Of a stretch of DNA of 64,000 bases, positions 63,594-64,000 are shown piece by piece. Where the stretch lies: NCBI RefSeq assembly GCF_023272795.1, contig NZ_CP096829.1, forward strand, positions 1,550,001-1,614,000, read 5' to 3'. Below the pieces are notes generated by a model. That model searched no databases. It saw only the letters and a program-made list of their open reading frames with translations, and was not told the origin of the DNA. Numbering within the stretch: position 1 is the stretch's first letter; every line of letters starts with the position of its first letter. The position numbers were made by a program, and so were the translations under genes. Origin of the DNA: Flavobacterium humidisoli (GTDB lineage: Bacteria > Bacteroidota > Bacteroidia > Flavobacteriales > Flavobacteriaceae).

Positions 63594-64000
63594 TTATAAA
63601 ATCATTTCTTCATAAGTCAAAATCGTCTCATATCCTTTATTAAAGAAATAGTCTTTCGGATTTTCTTTAGCAACTACCATAACAAAATCGCCGCCCCAAG
63701 CTCCTAGACTTTTAATAACACCATTAAAATCGGGAAAAATAGCTTCTTTTATAGTTTGCATTTCTAAGACTTTGCTCAAATGAATTTCATGTTTCTGAAC
63801 TGCTGAAGCAAAATCTTTTAATGTTTTAGCATGAAGAATCGCGTTTGTGATTTTATTGTTTTCTGCAACCCGATCTGCTAAATGATTATTCTTGTGGTTG
63901 TTGTATGAGAAAATAGCAGATTTGCTATTTTGTTTTTTATTCAAATAAACAAAGTAAATGTGCTCTTTAAAGTCTGGGTTAAATTCAACTTGTTTAACAA
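63594..64000 (-). CDS. GYDIA-family GHMP kinase, C-terminal part
   Basis: The gene runs out of the window at its 5' end; about 135 residues are visible. The frame stays open to base 64000 (...VEFNPDFKEHIYFVYLNKKQ). The GHMP C-terminal loop is visible as FNGVIKSLGAWGGDFVMVV, and YFFNKGYETILTYEEMIL ends it. The GYDIA family is a Bacteroidota GHMP kinase of unproven substrate, often found next to HMG-CoA reductase, which suggests a mevalonate-pathway link; that neighbour is outside the window. Confidence 0.85.
   Translation of the reverse strand, partial: VKQVEFNPDFKEHIYFVYLNKKQNSKSAIFSYNNHKNNHLADRVAENNKITNAILHAKTLKDFASAVQKHEIHLSKVLEMQTIKEAIFPDFNGVIKSLGAWGGDFVMVVAKENPKDYFFNKGYETILTYEEMIL

Overview
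The window is about 34% GC by eye and reads as chromosome from a Flavobacterium, probably near the F. johnsoniae group. Supporting marks are promoters of the TAnnTTTG / TTG type with few Shine-Dalgarno sites, SusC/SusD proteins, a type IX secretion (T9SS) C-terminal sorting domain, surface-lipoprotein signals (acidic residues after the lipid cysteine), mevalonate-pathway isoprenoid genes, and many short intergenic inverted repeats. I see no phage, insertion sequence, rRNA operon or CRISPR array. The one RNA gene found is tRNA-Phe.

Layout. 1-2810: a DUF6624 protein, a BlaI repressor, an M56/TonB sensor and a free-standing TonB-like paralogue. 2904-6748: a saccharopine-dehydrogenase-type enzyme, a DUF423 protein and PEP carboxykinase. 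6922-10865: a beta-propeller phytase with its own TonB-dependent receptor. 11102-17994: mixed small genes, HemW, RuvC and a flippase-like membrane protein, separated by short repeats. 17991-21528: a glycosyltransferase and small envelope genes. 21593-26990: a leftward run with a pseudouridine synthase, a UbiA prenyltransferase, DUF502, mevalonate kinase, a ParE-type toxin/antitoxin pair and diphosphomevalonate decarboxylase. 27142-33189: TspO, two tandem CarboxypepD_reg-like paralogues, and a four-gene leftward operon (flavoprotein, HAD phosphatase, Crp/Fnr regulator, MBL hydrolase), then a GDPD.

33358-54196 is a complete starch/maltodextrin utilization locus. Rightward genes encode the cell-surface side: SusC, SusD, SusE and a 956-residue T9SS-exported GH13 amylase. 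Leftward genes encode the periplasmic and cytoplasmic side: LacI regulator, GPH-type sugar transporter, beta-phosphoglucomutase, GH65 phosphorylase, GH97 alpha-glucosidase, a neopullulanase-like GH13 and a GH13 lipoprotein. Starch can thus be cut outside, imported, hydrolysed to maltose or glucose in the periplasm, and maltose split by phosphate inside, with pgmB feeding the sugar phosphate into glycolysis.

54336-64000: an MHS-type MFS transporter with a DUF6814 partner, tRNA-Phe, then coaX, an outer-membrane protein, lptC, a small membrane protein, a CNNM/CBS 'hemolysin' gene broken by a frameshift, a SurA/PpiD-type isomerase, a small unknown gene and the 3' end of a GYDIA-family GHMP kinase.

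The least ordinary material is between the genes: several dispersed inverted-repeat families, some with two copies in this window (including one copy with a clean 27-nt insertion), large perfect palindromes, and heptamer repeats that in two places reach into coding sequence. Apart from these I found no clearly new multi-gene system; the starch locus and phytase pair are well-formed examples of known types.
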